From: Psychrosphaera algicola
GTDB taxonomy: Bacteria > Pseudomonadota > Gammaproteobacteria > Enterobacterales > Alteromonadaceae
NCBI RefSeq assembly: GCF_028401425.1
Contig: NZ_JAQOMS010000002.1
Span: forward strand, 1,364,001-1,428,000
DNA: 64,000 bases
Direction of reading: 5' to 3'
Part shown: positions 1 through 9,339 of the stretch, one piece after another
Layout of the letters: each line of letters starts with the position of its first letter
Position numbering within the stretch: position 1 is the first letter of the stretch
Notes under the pieces: generated by a model
Told to the model about the DNA's origin: nothing
The model's database searches: none
The model's input: the letters and a program-made list of their open reading frames with translations, nothing else
Made by a program: the position numbers and the translations under genes

Positions 1-2909
1 GTAACCTGCCTCGCTTTGATTTGGGGTATTTTCGTTTAGACTAAATTGACTGGCGGAACTAAACACTGGCGGTTCATTTACGTTAAGAACCCGAACATCG
101 ATAACATATGTTTGCGACAAATTCCCGTCTGATAAAACAAGTTCAAGCTCAATATTCGGTGTAGTCTCAAAATCAAGTACTGCGTCCGTACCCACACGGA
201 CCTCACCATCGGCATTGATATACAATCCGTTGCTAGAACTATTTAACGAATACAAGACTGTTTGGGCTTCAGGGTCAATGCCTGTCGCTTGATAAACTAA
301 TGTCCCCTCTGTGGTGTTTTCCAATAGCTCAAAATCAGTTGCAGAGGTCAGCATGGGGGCTTCATCAACATTTGATAAATTTATTGTAAATGGTAGCGTC
401 GCAACCGCATCAAAAACATCAAATACCGAAATCGTAAATTCAAATTTATCAACCGTCTCAAAATCTATTAAAGCGTTGTTTTTAACGGAAATGACACCTG
501 TAAGTTCGTCAATTTCAAACGAATTGGTGACATCATCTATAACGAACGTTAATGGATCTTGCTCAGAATCAGTTGCCGTGACCGTGAATATTTCTGAACC
601 TTCGTCTAGATTTTCCGCAATGACTACCGACGCGGCCGATGTGATTATTGGACCTGTATTGTTCGTCGTTATCAATACCACTAGCTGATAGTTATTCACT
701 TCCGAGTCGACCAATATTTCCAATGTGATAATTGAAATACCGCCTTGCCCTATCGCAGGTGTAAACGTGATTTCGCCATCGCTAAGTACGACATTACCGA
801 CGGAAGCTGATGCAGATGATATTTCAACATTGGATGGTAAATCTCCGAGGATCTGCTCGAGATCAACTACAATTGGCGTTAAGTCGTCCGTTGTTGCGTG
901 GGCCGCAACAACGTTTAACTGGACCGTTGCAATACTGCTAACCAAATTCCCATCTGTTACTCGGTAACTGAATGAATCAACACCAATAAATCCGGCCTGT
1001 GGTGTATAGACAAAACTACCGTTAGCATTGACTACCACCGTGCCCGAACCGGCCGTTGTCACGCTTGCAACATCGATAATAACTGTATCACCATCGATAT
1101 CAGTGTCATTAGTCAAAATCCCTAGAGCGCTTGGAATTGTTGCTACTGCCGCATTTGACACCACATAAACATCGTTATTCGCCACTGGAGGATCGTTTTT
1201 AGGTTGCACGTTTATTTGTGCGACCGCCACCGTTTGATTGCCTTCCGGGTCGGTTAATTGATAACTAAAACTGTCTAACCCAGTGAAATTATCGATTGGT
1301 TGATAAGAAAATGAACCATCTGTGGCCAATACTAATTCGCCGTGCATTGTCGTTGTTACTACCGATAAAATAAGTTCAGACAGGTCATTATCATTATCCG
1401 AATCATTCGCTAATACCCCGTTTGCAGTTGTTATCGTTAGTAGCGCGTCCTCATCGACTTGATAGGAATCTGCAATCGCAAATGGGGGATAACCATTAAA
1501 GTCTGGTGATTGAATAGTAACAAGTGTTTCAGCACTTAAGTCGTTGCCATCAGACGCTTGGTAAGAAAAATTGATCAAACGTCGTAAAGCTGCCATTGGG
1601 GGTATATAAAAACCACCATCTGTATTTACAGAAATTGTCCCAAACAAAGGTGCAGTAACAAGCGGTAAATTAACGGCTAGGTCGTCACTTTCTACATCAA
1701 AATCATTTTCGAGCAGTCCGGGACTGGCAACCGTTAAAGTGTCTCCAGTAATAACGAAACCGTCAACATTTGAAACAGGAAGGTCATTAATACCAGTCAC
1801 ATTAATCTGCACTAATCCGATTGCAGTTAGGCTATTAGAACTTGTAATTTGATAACTAAATTGGTCTGTACCAAAAAAGTCAACATTAGGAATATAATCA
1901 AACGTGCCGTTAGCATGTATGTCAAGTTGACCATTGGCGGCTTCTGATATTGGAGTCGTTACTATAGAAATGGTATTGGTGCCAGTGGCCGTGTCATTAG
2001 CAATTAAGTTACCGCTTAGTGTCCCATCTTCTACAACTGTAAACTCATCGTTATTGGCCGTTGGCGGAGTGAAATCCAAACCGTCTACTAAAATAATTTC
2101 CGAACTAAAAGCACTCTCGCCGGTACCATCTACCCCTGATACAACCAAATAATAATCTTGCTCAATGGATTTTTGTGACAAGCTTACTGAATTTTCTCTG
2201 ATCCCTAACTCTGATATTCCGCCATTTAATGAGGCTATATTACTGCCTGTAATACCGGGCTCATTTGCTACATAAACGTTATACCAAAGAAATTCGTCTG
2301 AAGTGGACCATGAAATATTTAGCTCCGAGCTCGACTCTGAAATTTCAGCAACCACATTAGTAATCGTTTTCGGTTGCCAAAATAACACCAAGGTTGCGAC
2401 TCTTTGTTGTTCTTCATTGCCATCTACAACCCATAGTTCAAGCGTATTTTGTCCTAAGCAACCAGCCTAAAACGGTTGGATTAATACCACTGATAGTTGC
2501 TTTGAATTCTGCACCACAGTTAAGATCACAGACTGCCATGGCAAGTTCAGTATGGTTATTTCCAAGAAATATAGCGCTAATACCTTGGGCATCAGAAACA
2601 TCAATTGCTAAGGTTAAATTGCCGTCAAATTGACTATTTGGTTGCGGATAAACAAAGCCACCAACAGCATTAAGTTGGCCAACTTCAATAATTTGCGAAC
2701 TAGATAGCGATGCCCCTTGAACTTTAGGGCTATATGAAAACGGAACGAGCTTTATATCACGGGCTTGCAATTGCACTTCATCTTGCGACCCTATTGCAAT
2801 TGTTCTTGCGCATCAAGTGGTGCTTTTTTGCCGCACTTTCGTCCGATCCACCACAACCGAACAGCACTAGGCTGACAGCTAAGCTACAAGCGATCTTTAT
2901 TTTTGTCAT
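1..2909 (-). CDS. Large cadherin-like repeat lipoprotein (5' part; continues past the left edge)
   Basis: A probable surface adhesin or polysaccharide-associated protein. The start at 2909 gives a lipoprotein signal with a hydrophobic core and lipobox LFGC followed by GGSDES. After a fibronectin-like stretch, tandem domains of about 90-110 residues follow. They carry signatures such as VANNDVY, DEDALLTI, GVLANDSD and GSFSYQP, which are typical of bacterial cadherin-like/Big_9 repeats. The domain at the left edge (SLNENTP) resembles true cadherin. The frame is open to base 1. Frame changes are needed near 2850 (A-run), near 2800 and near 2455; I read these as probable sequencing indels. It lies 31 bases downstream of the FecR gene and is probably co-transcribed with it. 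Ligand and function are unknown. Confidence 0.75.
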
Positions 2910-2940
2910 TGCGCTAATCATTACTGCCACCACATATCCG

Positions 2941-4217
2941 TTACTTAATAATAAAACTACCCGTTGTATTGATGTTAGGGCGTAAAACTTCTTCTAACTC
3001 AAAATTACCAATTATTGAGTCTAAACCGTCATAAAATGCGGTATCTATTTCACCATCAGCCAAGTTGTTACCATGGGAAGCATGACTTATATCTAAAGCA
3101 ATTTGACCAGACGTAGAAATGTTTCCAGAGAACGTTGCTCGCCATTCTCCTTCGTTATCATCTAAAGTTAAATTACCCGCGGTAACGCCTAGCGTGTCAA
3201 AATCAATGTCCATCGACATCTGGAAGTTTTTTAAGCCGCCCGCCGTTGAGTTGCCATCTAAAAGCTCAGCGTTGTTATAGGTTAATTTTCCACTTCGGTC
3301 AGGCAATAGCTGCTCTGCGGTTTTTGGTTGAGCAGTATTAAATTCATCGGTTGCGAGATATGAGCCATCTTCGGCTAAATCCACCGCAATTTCAGTAAAT
3401 TGTCCATCACCTGCTGTCATTTCTGTATCTTGGCCAATGTCGTTAGCTTCGGGTACCGCTGCATCTGAGCTTTGACTATTGCTTGTTTGCGCAACTTCAG
3501 TGGTCTCTTCTTCACTATTATCTGACGGTTCATCGTTACTAGTGACTTCTTCCGAGTTTTCAGCCTCTTCAGAACTTTCTTCTGCTGTACCTGCCGTTGT
3601 TGACATACCTGAATTAAAATTCTTTGGGGGTTCAAGTAACATAGTCACTTTACCCGTACTGCTTATTGAGGCATAAGAGAATGCCTCTCCTGCGCCAAAT
3701 GAAACTTGTCGACCAGGCTCATCACCAACACCGATTGAAACGTCTACAGCCCCATCCCATACAGCGATAAACATTTCTTTTGCGACAAGTTCTACTTCGT
3801 AATGAGTACCACGGATCCCAATACTGCCCACGGGAGTTTTTAATCGATAATCGCCATTTTGCGCCTTAATATTTCCCGTAACCGAGCGCAGGCCCCTTTA
3901 ACCAATTCCATGACGACAGAACCTTTACCTGACTCGTCAGAATACTGGTAATCGGCTATTTTTAATTCACTATTCGCTTTTAACGCTATAAGTCCACCAT
4001 CAGACATTCGTAATTGAGCTTTTGCTTTATCGCCCGTCGTGATGAGGTCCTGTCCGAAAACAGCTGTGCGACGTTTTAATTTACGCTTTACATTGGTTTT
4101 AATGTCGCTGGCGTTTACGGAACCAACCACCAACATAGTCTTACCCGCGATATCCGCTGCATGCGCCACACCGCATCCCATAAATAATGCAATTACTGTC
4201 AGTTTCCTAATTAACAT
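2941..4217 (-). CDS. FecR-domain periplasmic protein (frameshifted)
   Basis: The start at 4217 follows a strong AGGAG site and gives a signal peptide ending in VAHAADIAG. A FecR domain follows: GSVNASD, GDKAKAQLRMSDGG, then GLRSVTGNIKAQNGDYRLKT and a GSIGIRGTHYEV motif. The C-terminal half holds a Ser/Glu/Thr-rich acidic linker and a domain with IDFDTLGVTAGNL that I do not recognise. The reading frame breaks near 3893, where GGGG should be GGGGG; repair restores the canonical FecR sequence. Here FecR is not paired with an ECF sigma factor. It lies between a TPR/barrel protein and a giant lipoprotein, so a role in surface-protein export or anchoring is more likely than iron sensing. That role is inferred from context only. 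Confidence 0.8.
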
Positions 4218-4225
4218 ATCGGCTC

Positions 4226-5598
4226 CTAAAACACATATTGCCAACCCATTACGGTCTCGACACGGTTAAAATTAAATAGCTCTACATTGCTGTCTTTTTG
4301 TTGAATATTTAACTGCAATTTAAATTGTTGATGCTCAGAATATTGGTAATTTAGCTGTGATGACGCAGCAATAATAGATTCGCTACGAACCGCTTTGAAG
4401 ATTGGATGTTGTAAATCGTAACTATGAGACTCATACATGATATAGCTGCTGCTCATGACTTTATCCATAACGGGCAATGCAATTTGATAAATAAGACCAA
4501 TTGTGGACTTGTCATTGTAGCCATAATCGCTGTCGGAGGCGCTGTCATTGGTATAATGCAGGTTTAATGTGTGCAACATTTTACTTTTATATTGAACACC
4601 GGCTGCCAGCTTAATTCGAGAAAAATCGAGTTCCGGGCTAATTTGATTAGCCACAAATGACACATTTGCGCCAAATCTGTAATTAACTTGTTTATTTACT
4701 TTTTGTTTGAATCCAATACCCGCCCCTGTTTCAACTCGATACAAACTCACTTCGCGTTTAGGTTCCGACGTTAAATCATCTATTGTGTCTGTTTTAACAT
4801 CCTGTTCTAACCATAGTGGTCGTGTATACCCAGAGTAAGATACTTGGCCAAATGACCAGTCCTGAACTAATGCGATATTTAATGCTAATTGTTGACGCTG
4901 AAACTGATTGTTTTCCACAAAGCCATAATGGCTCGCAGCAACATCGATTTTTATAGCCTGATTTTGATCAATTGGATGCTGATACCCCCCATGTATGACA
5001 GGTTATAGCCTGTATCTGAGGTCGCTTTTGCAGATTCAAATAATACGATTTCACCTAAGTCTGGAATCAAAATACTATCTTGGTCAGTACCGCTATTGAT
5101 ATTACTGTCTAACGATAAATTCGCACCGACAATGTGGTACCACACGGTTTTTCGACTTAAAGCGTTGCGATTAATGGTTGAGGATAAACTTGAAATTTTG
5201 TTTTGTTGTTCTGCAGTTAATGTCAATTTTTTTAGCTTTTCTAGCTCCGCTAGAGCGGCGGCGTAATTTCCCAGTTTATTGTAACTTTGAGCTAAGAAAA
5301 AGCGTCCTATAAACACCTTGGGCCTTAAAACCGATACACGTTCAAAAGCAAATACCGCTTCTTGAAAACGCTGACTGCCATACGCTGCAAACCCAAGTAA
5401 CAGATCAAAATCAGCTTCGCCACCATAATCAAATGCGAAGAGCTCGGCCGTTTGATAGGCTGATTCGTAATCTTTGTTGGTCAGTAGATAATTTAACTCA
5501 TCCAAAACATCTGGGTAAGGCAAAATTTCGCTACGAGCTTGACTCGCGAGAGGCAACAAGAAAATAACAAAAACAACTACTAGGCGTCTAATCAGCAT
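4226..5598 (-). CDS. TPR plus outer-membrane beta-barrel protein (Slam/DUF560-like), frameshifted
   Basis: The N-terminus has a signal peptide (LLPLASQA). Residues about 30-150 contain TPR-like helices (DYESAYQTAELFAFDYGG, GRFFLAQSYNKLGNYAAALAELEKL). The rest is alternating amphipathic strands ending in WQYVF, the usual C-terminal aromatic of an outer-membrane barrel. This architecture recalls surface lipoprotein assembly modifiers (TPR + DUF560), but assignment to that family is tentative. The frame breaks near 4983, where a run of six G is expected to be seven; repair gives about 457 residues. GAAGGTGG precedes the start. The stop is 8 bases from the FecR start, so it is probably the first gene of a three-gene operon. 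Confidence 0.7.
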
Positions 5599-6071
5599 AA
5601 ACCACCTTCGCTAGTTTCAATTTGAGAATTGTCCACGATACAGTTTTACCTTTAAAGTTAACCTTGATAGTTGCGTTTCGATTAAAACATTCTTACTAAA
5701 CCGTTTAGATAATACACACACCGTAGCCTGTTTAACAATCCAACCACGTTGTATTAAAAGGGATAAATCAAGCGTGCTGTCTTGCTACAAAGTGTATATT
5801 GTCCACCAAATTACTGGCCAAGCCATCTATGGCGGCATTAGAACCTCGGTTAAAAAGCTAAAGCCCCATGACCTTAAAATAGTGTAATAAAGCACAGTGA
5901 TGCAAATATGACAGCTAGACTATTTTCACAAAAAAGAAATCTAAATGGTGATTATTTTGAGTGTAGTATAAATAATCAAAATATTGCCGAAAAAATTAAT
6001 ATTTTCTAAACAAATCATGGGCAACTCATTCAAACCAATAAAATACGTTGGCCGACAGCCAACATATTCAA
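5599..6071. other. Intergenic region, AT-rich, no gene seen
   Basis: This stretch of about 470 bases separates the minus-strand surface-protein operon from the convergent end of the ion-channel gene. It should hold the operon promoter. Apart from the hairpin at 6047-6063 I found no conserved coding frame, RNA or repeat. An AT-rich tract spans about 5880-6010. Confidence 0.5.
6047..6063 (-). terminator. Possible terminator of the ion-channel gene
   Basis: GTTGGC and GCCAAC form a 6-bp stem around a 5-base loop just past the channel stop codon. On the minus strand it is followed by GTATTTTATT, a weak T-tract, so termination is plausible but not certain. Confidence 0.45.
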
Positions 6072-6872
6072 TTACAACTTATTTTGATTAGTGACAAGTT
6101 GATTAACCAAAGCTTTGAGCTCTTTGATCTCGGTTTGCAATTCAGTCATAGAAGGCTCATTGCTAACATACAATAGCGCTTGCTCCTTTTCCATGACGCT
6201 CACCACGATGCCAATAACCATATTTAAAAATGCAAAGGCGGTAAAAAAGATAAAAGTTAGGTAAAAGATCCAGGACATTGGGTACACTTCCATCGTCTCA
6301 TACTGGATGTCAGTCCAATCTTCAAAGGTCATGATCCGGAACAGAGTTAACATCGAAATAGCAATGTCTCCCCAAAGCTTTGGATTTATGGAATTAAAAA
6401 CAAAACTACCAATTGCTGCGTAAATATAAAAAATGATAAACATCAGCAAGACAACATAGCCCAACTGCGGCAATGCTTTGATTAACGAGTTAATTAATAC
6501 GCGAAGTTCGGGGACAACTGAAACCATTCTAAGTACCCGAAACACTCGGACCAGACGAGCTAAGAGTGCCATTTCAGAGTCATCAATTGGGATCAGACTT
6601 ATTGCAACAACCAAAGAATCAAATATATTCCAGCCCTTCTTGAAGAACTGCTTTTTATCATCATCTGCGATAAATCGAATGGTTAATTCAACTAAGAAAA
6701 AGACGGTAATAAAAGTATCTAGAATGTAAGTAATTGAAATGGCACTTTCTGGCAATTGAAAGGTCTTTGCGCCTATTTCGAGTGCCGAAAGGATAATAAC
6801 TGCGACAACAACAAGCTCAAAAATTTTATTATTTTTTAATGCGTTAAACTTAGATTTTATAACCTGATACAT
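6072..6872 (-). CDS. Voltage-gated-type cation channel (bacterial Nav/ion transporter family)
   Basis: A 266-residue one-domain six-helix channel that should assemble as an inner-membrane tetramer. S1-S3 lie at about 18-95. S4 carries regularly spaced arginines R106, R109, R112 and R115 (ARLVRVFRVLR). S5 is about 135-158, the pore loop 165-190 and S6 200-225. The selectivity filter reads T182-F-E-D-W-T-D; characterised bacterial sodium channels usually have TLESW, so two positions differ and one adds an acidic residue. The last 30 residues (LQTEIKELKALVNQL) look like the C-terminal coiled coil of this family. The gene is intact and monocistronic. Ion preference cannot be assigned from sequence alone; sodium or mixed Na/Ca permeation is possible. 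Confidence 0.85.
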   Translation of the reverse strand: MYQVIKSKFNALKNNKIFELVVVAVIILSALEIGAKTFQLPESAISITYILDTFITVFFLVELTIRFIADDDKKQFFKKGWNIFDSLVVAISLIPIDDSEMALLARLVRVFRVLRMVSVVPELRVLINSLIKALPQLGYVVLLMFIIFYIYAAIGSFVFNSINPKLWGDIAISMLTLFRIMTFEDWTDIQYETMEVYPMSWIFYLTFIFFTAFAFLNMVIGIVVSVMEKEQALLYVSNEPSMTELQTEIKELKALVNQLVTNQNKL

Positions 6873-7228
6873 GTTTTTTAGCTAAAATATGGGTGGTAAA
6901 AAGTGATGTGAATTATATCGGACATTGCCCCAAATGTAGAACTGAATTTTTAGACTAATATCATTAGTTCAATTGGAGTCTATTATTAAGGTTCATGCAT
7001 AAAACGCTTCAGCCTCACACATTATCAACATTAAAGACGTTAGGGTTGCCGCCAACTTATGTCTGCTCTCATCCAAAATACGAAGCGCGACAATAGGCCA
7101 ACTTTCATACACCTATTTGTGCCTCGTTGATAACGCTAATAAATTTAGTAAAGCTAAAGCAAAAATACTGCATTGCATAAACATAAAATAACGCTTAGAA
7201 AAGAGGCAAAAATCAAACGGGAAAATAA
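6873..7228. other. Divergent intergenic region between channel and MFS genes
   Basis: About 350 bases containing the promoters of two divergent genes. I saw no strong operator, riboswitch or small gene. AAGAGGCAAAAATC upstream of 7229 offers only a weak ribosome binding site for the transporter. Confidence 0.4.
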
Positions 7229-8620
7229 ATGAATAATAACAATAATATCTTTATCGCCTTTATCAGTGTCGTTGCCACGATAGGCGGTTTTTTATTTGGA
7301 TTCGACAGTGGCGTAATTAATGGCACAGTTGACGGTCTTCAGCAGGCCTTTAATTCACAAAGTATTGGCACAGGTTTTAACGTATCGAGTATGCTGTTAG
7401 GTTGTGCTATCGGTGCATTTTTTGCTGGCAGATTAGCTGACAAATTTGGTCGTCGTGCTCTACTACTCGTCGCAGCTGTGTTTTTCATCATTAGCGCCTG
7501 GGGTTCTGGTATTGCAACTAGCTCTGTCGAGTTTATTGTCTATCGCATCCTCGGAGGTCTCGCTGTTGGCGCCGCATCGGTAATGGCTCCAGCGTATATT
7601 AGTGAAATTGCGCCAGCGGAATACCGCGGCAGACTCACCACCATTCAACAAGTTGCAATAATACTAGGCCTGTTCATGGCATTTGTAAGTAACTACTTAC
7701 TTGCTCAACAAGCTGGTTTATCTACCGAGATTCTATGGCTAGGCTTTGAAGCATGGCGTTGGATGTTCTGGATTGAACTGATCCCTGCGGTCCTATTTTT
7801 CGTTATGTTGTTCTTTATCCCTGAAAGCCCTCGATTTTTAGTGGCTAATGGACAAACGGATCTGGCAAAACAGGTATTGTGTAAACTTTATGGCGTTGAC
7901 GTCGGCACCAAAAAACTATCAGAAATTGAAGCCTCTTTAGATGCTGATCACAAACCTCAACTCTCTGATCTTCTTGATAAGAAAACCCAAAAAATTCGTA
8001 AAATTGTTTGGATTGGGATCGGCTTAGCTGTATTCCAACAAATGGTAGGCATTAACGTGGTATTTTATTATGGTGCGGTATTATGGCAGGCCGCAGGATT
8101 TGCGGAGTCCGAGGCGTTATTAATTAATATTATTAGCGGTGCAGTTAGTGTCACAGCTTTAGTAATTACTATTTCAGTTATCGACAGAATCGGCCGTAAA
8201 CCGCTACTCAAGTGGGGTTCAATTGGAATGTCTGTCACCTTAGGTATGTTAGTTGTTGCATTTACAAATGCCGATACAGCTTCAAATGGTGACTTAATTC
8301 TGGGCGACTGGGGTACATTAGCGCTTGTTTCAGCAAATGCTTATGTTTTCTTCTTTAATATGTCTTGGGGACCGGTGATGTGGGTCATGTTAGGGGAAAT
8401 GTTCCCGAATCAAATCCGCGGTTCTGGTTTAGCGGTAAGTGGCGTTGCACAATGGGGCTCTAACTTTATTATTACTATGACATTTACTATGTTACTAGGT
8501 TCTATCGGACTTGCGGGCGCTTATGGCTTCTATACGATTTGCGCAATCCTGTCAGTATTTTTTGTTATTTACTATGTGTATGAAACAAAAGGGCTTGAGC
8601 TCGAAGACATGGCTGGTTAA
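7229..8620 (+). CDS. MFS sugar:proton symporter (sugar porter family)
   Basis: An intact 463-residue protein with 12 predicted membrane helices. It carries the sugar-porter signatures GFLFGFDSGVING in helix 1, GRLADKFGRR between helices 2 and 3, PAYISEIAPAEYRGRL after helix 4, PESPRFL after helix 6, QQMVGINVVFYY in helix 7, DRIGRKPLLKWG, and the closing motif YYVYETKGLELEDM. The family imports monosaccharides such as xylose, glucose or galactose with protons; the substrate here is not fixed by sequence. A clear terminator follows, and no sugar-catabolic gene is adjacent. Confidence 0.9.
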   Translation: MNNNNNIFIAFISVVATIGGFLFGFDSGVINGTVDGLQQAFNSQSIGTGFNVSSMLLGCAIGAFFAGRLADKFGRRALLLVAAVFFIISAWGSGIATSSVEFIVYRILGGLAVGAASVMAPAYISEIAPAEYRGRLTTIQQVAIILGLFMAFVSNYLLAQQAGLSTEILWLGFEAWRWMFWIELIPAVLFFVMLFFIPESPRFLVANGQTDLAKQVLCKLYGVDVGTKKLSEIEASLDADHKPQLSDLLDKKTQKIRKIVWIGIGLAVFQQMVGINVVFYYGAVLWQAAGFAESEALLINIISGAVSVTALVITISVIDRIGRKPLLKWGSIGMSVTLGMLVVAFTNADTASNGDLILGDWGTLALVSANAYVFFFNMSWGPVMWVMLGEMFPNQIRGSGLAVSGVAQWGSNFIITMTFTMLLGSIGLAGAYGFYTICAILSVFFVIYYVYETKGLELEDMAG

Positions 8621-8696
8621 TCGCTAAGACCGTCCATATTGTATGTAAGGTTGTATGGGCGGTTGTATGGACGGTTATTTAAAAATAAGCAAACAC

Positions 8697-8726
8697 AAAA
8701 AAGCCTAGATTCATTCTAGGCTTTTT
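8697..8726. terminator. Bidirectional intrinsic terminator
   Basis: AAAAAGCCTAG and CTAGGCTTTTT pair around a short loop, with an A-run on one side and a T-run on the other. It can serve both the MFS gene and the convergent DUF2058 gene. Confidence 0.9.
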
Positions 8727-8761
8727 ATTACGTATTTATCTGAGCAATATAACTCAAACGC

Positions 8762-9276
8762 TTACCACATTAAGTCATCTGGGATCACATAGTCTTTGTA
8801 AGGATCATCTTCATCAACTTCTTCAACGGTATTTTGTGATACAAGTATCGAGTCATCTCGTTGAGCAATCTTTTCAGCTACCACAGAAGGCACAACAGCA
8901 TAGTCGTCTGCTAATCGAACAATTGACAGCAGACCGTTGGCTAATTGACGTTGAACTTTGTCATCAACATTAAGTTTGCGAACTGCGCTGCCGTCTGTAA
9001 AGTTATAAGCTAAACTGCCACCGTGCAAGTTTAATTGATTCATTTCAATTAGCTGTACAATTTGGGCCTGAATCGCTTTCTTTTTAGCTTCTTCTTGGAT
9101 CTGCTTGTTTAGCTGTTTATCACGCTCTAACTGTTCAGTTCTCTTAGAATCAGTTGCTGCTTTAATGTCACGTTTAAGATCACGATTCTTTTTACTGGCT
9201 TTTTCGCCTTCTTCGCTTTCTTTTCGTTCGTTAAACCCGCTTTTAATAGCTGTTCTTGCAGTGACATCTGAGCCAT
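8762..9276 (-). CDS. DUF2058 family protein (YaiL-like), frameshifted
   Basis: The start at 9276 gives MAQMSLQEQLLKAGL, the typical beginning of DUF2058. A lysine-rich coiled region follows (KKAKKASKKNRDLKRD), then the conserved C-terminal half INQLNLHGGSLAYNF-like, VRKLNV, and an acidic end DEDDPYKDYVIPDDLMW. The usual length is about 170-180 residues, which matches the repaired gene. The break near 9205 is one A missing in GCGAAAAAGCC. Members have been described as possible nucleoid or polynucleotide-associated proteins; the function is not established. The gene is monocistronic and convergent with the MFS gene. Confidence 0.85.
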
Positions 9277-9339
9277 AACTCTACTTACTTCTCCAATTTT
9301 TAATAATGCGCATTATCGTTTTTTCTCGCTAAATTTCAA

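Noticed and set aside
311..2152. Plus-strand frames of 70-125 codons in the first 2.2 kb
   Set aside because: They are opposite-strand shadows of the cadherin-like lipoprotein, whose frame is open to the left edge.
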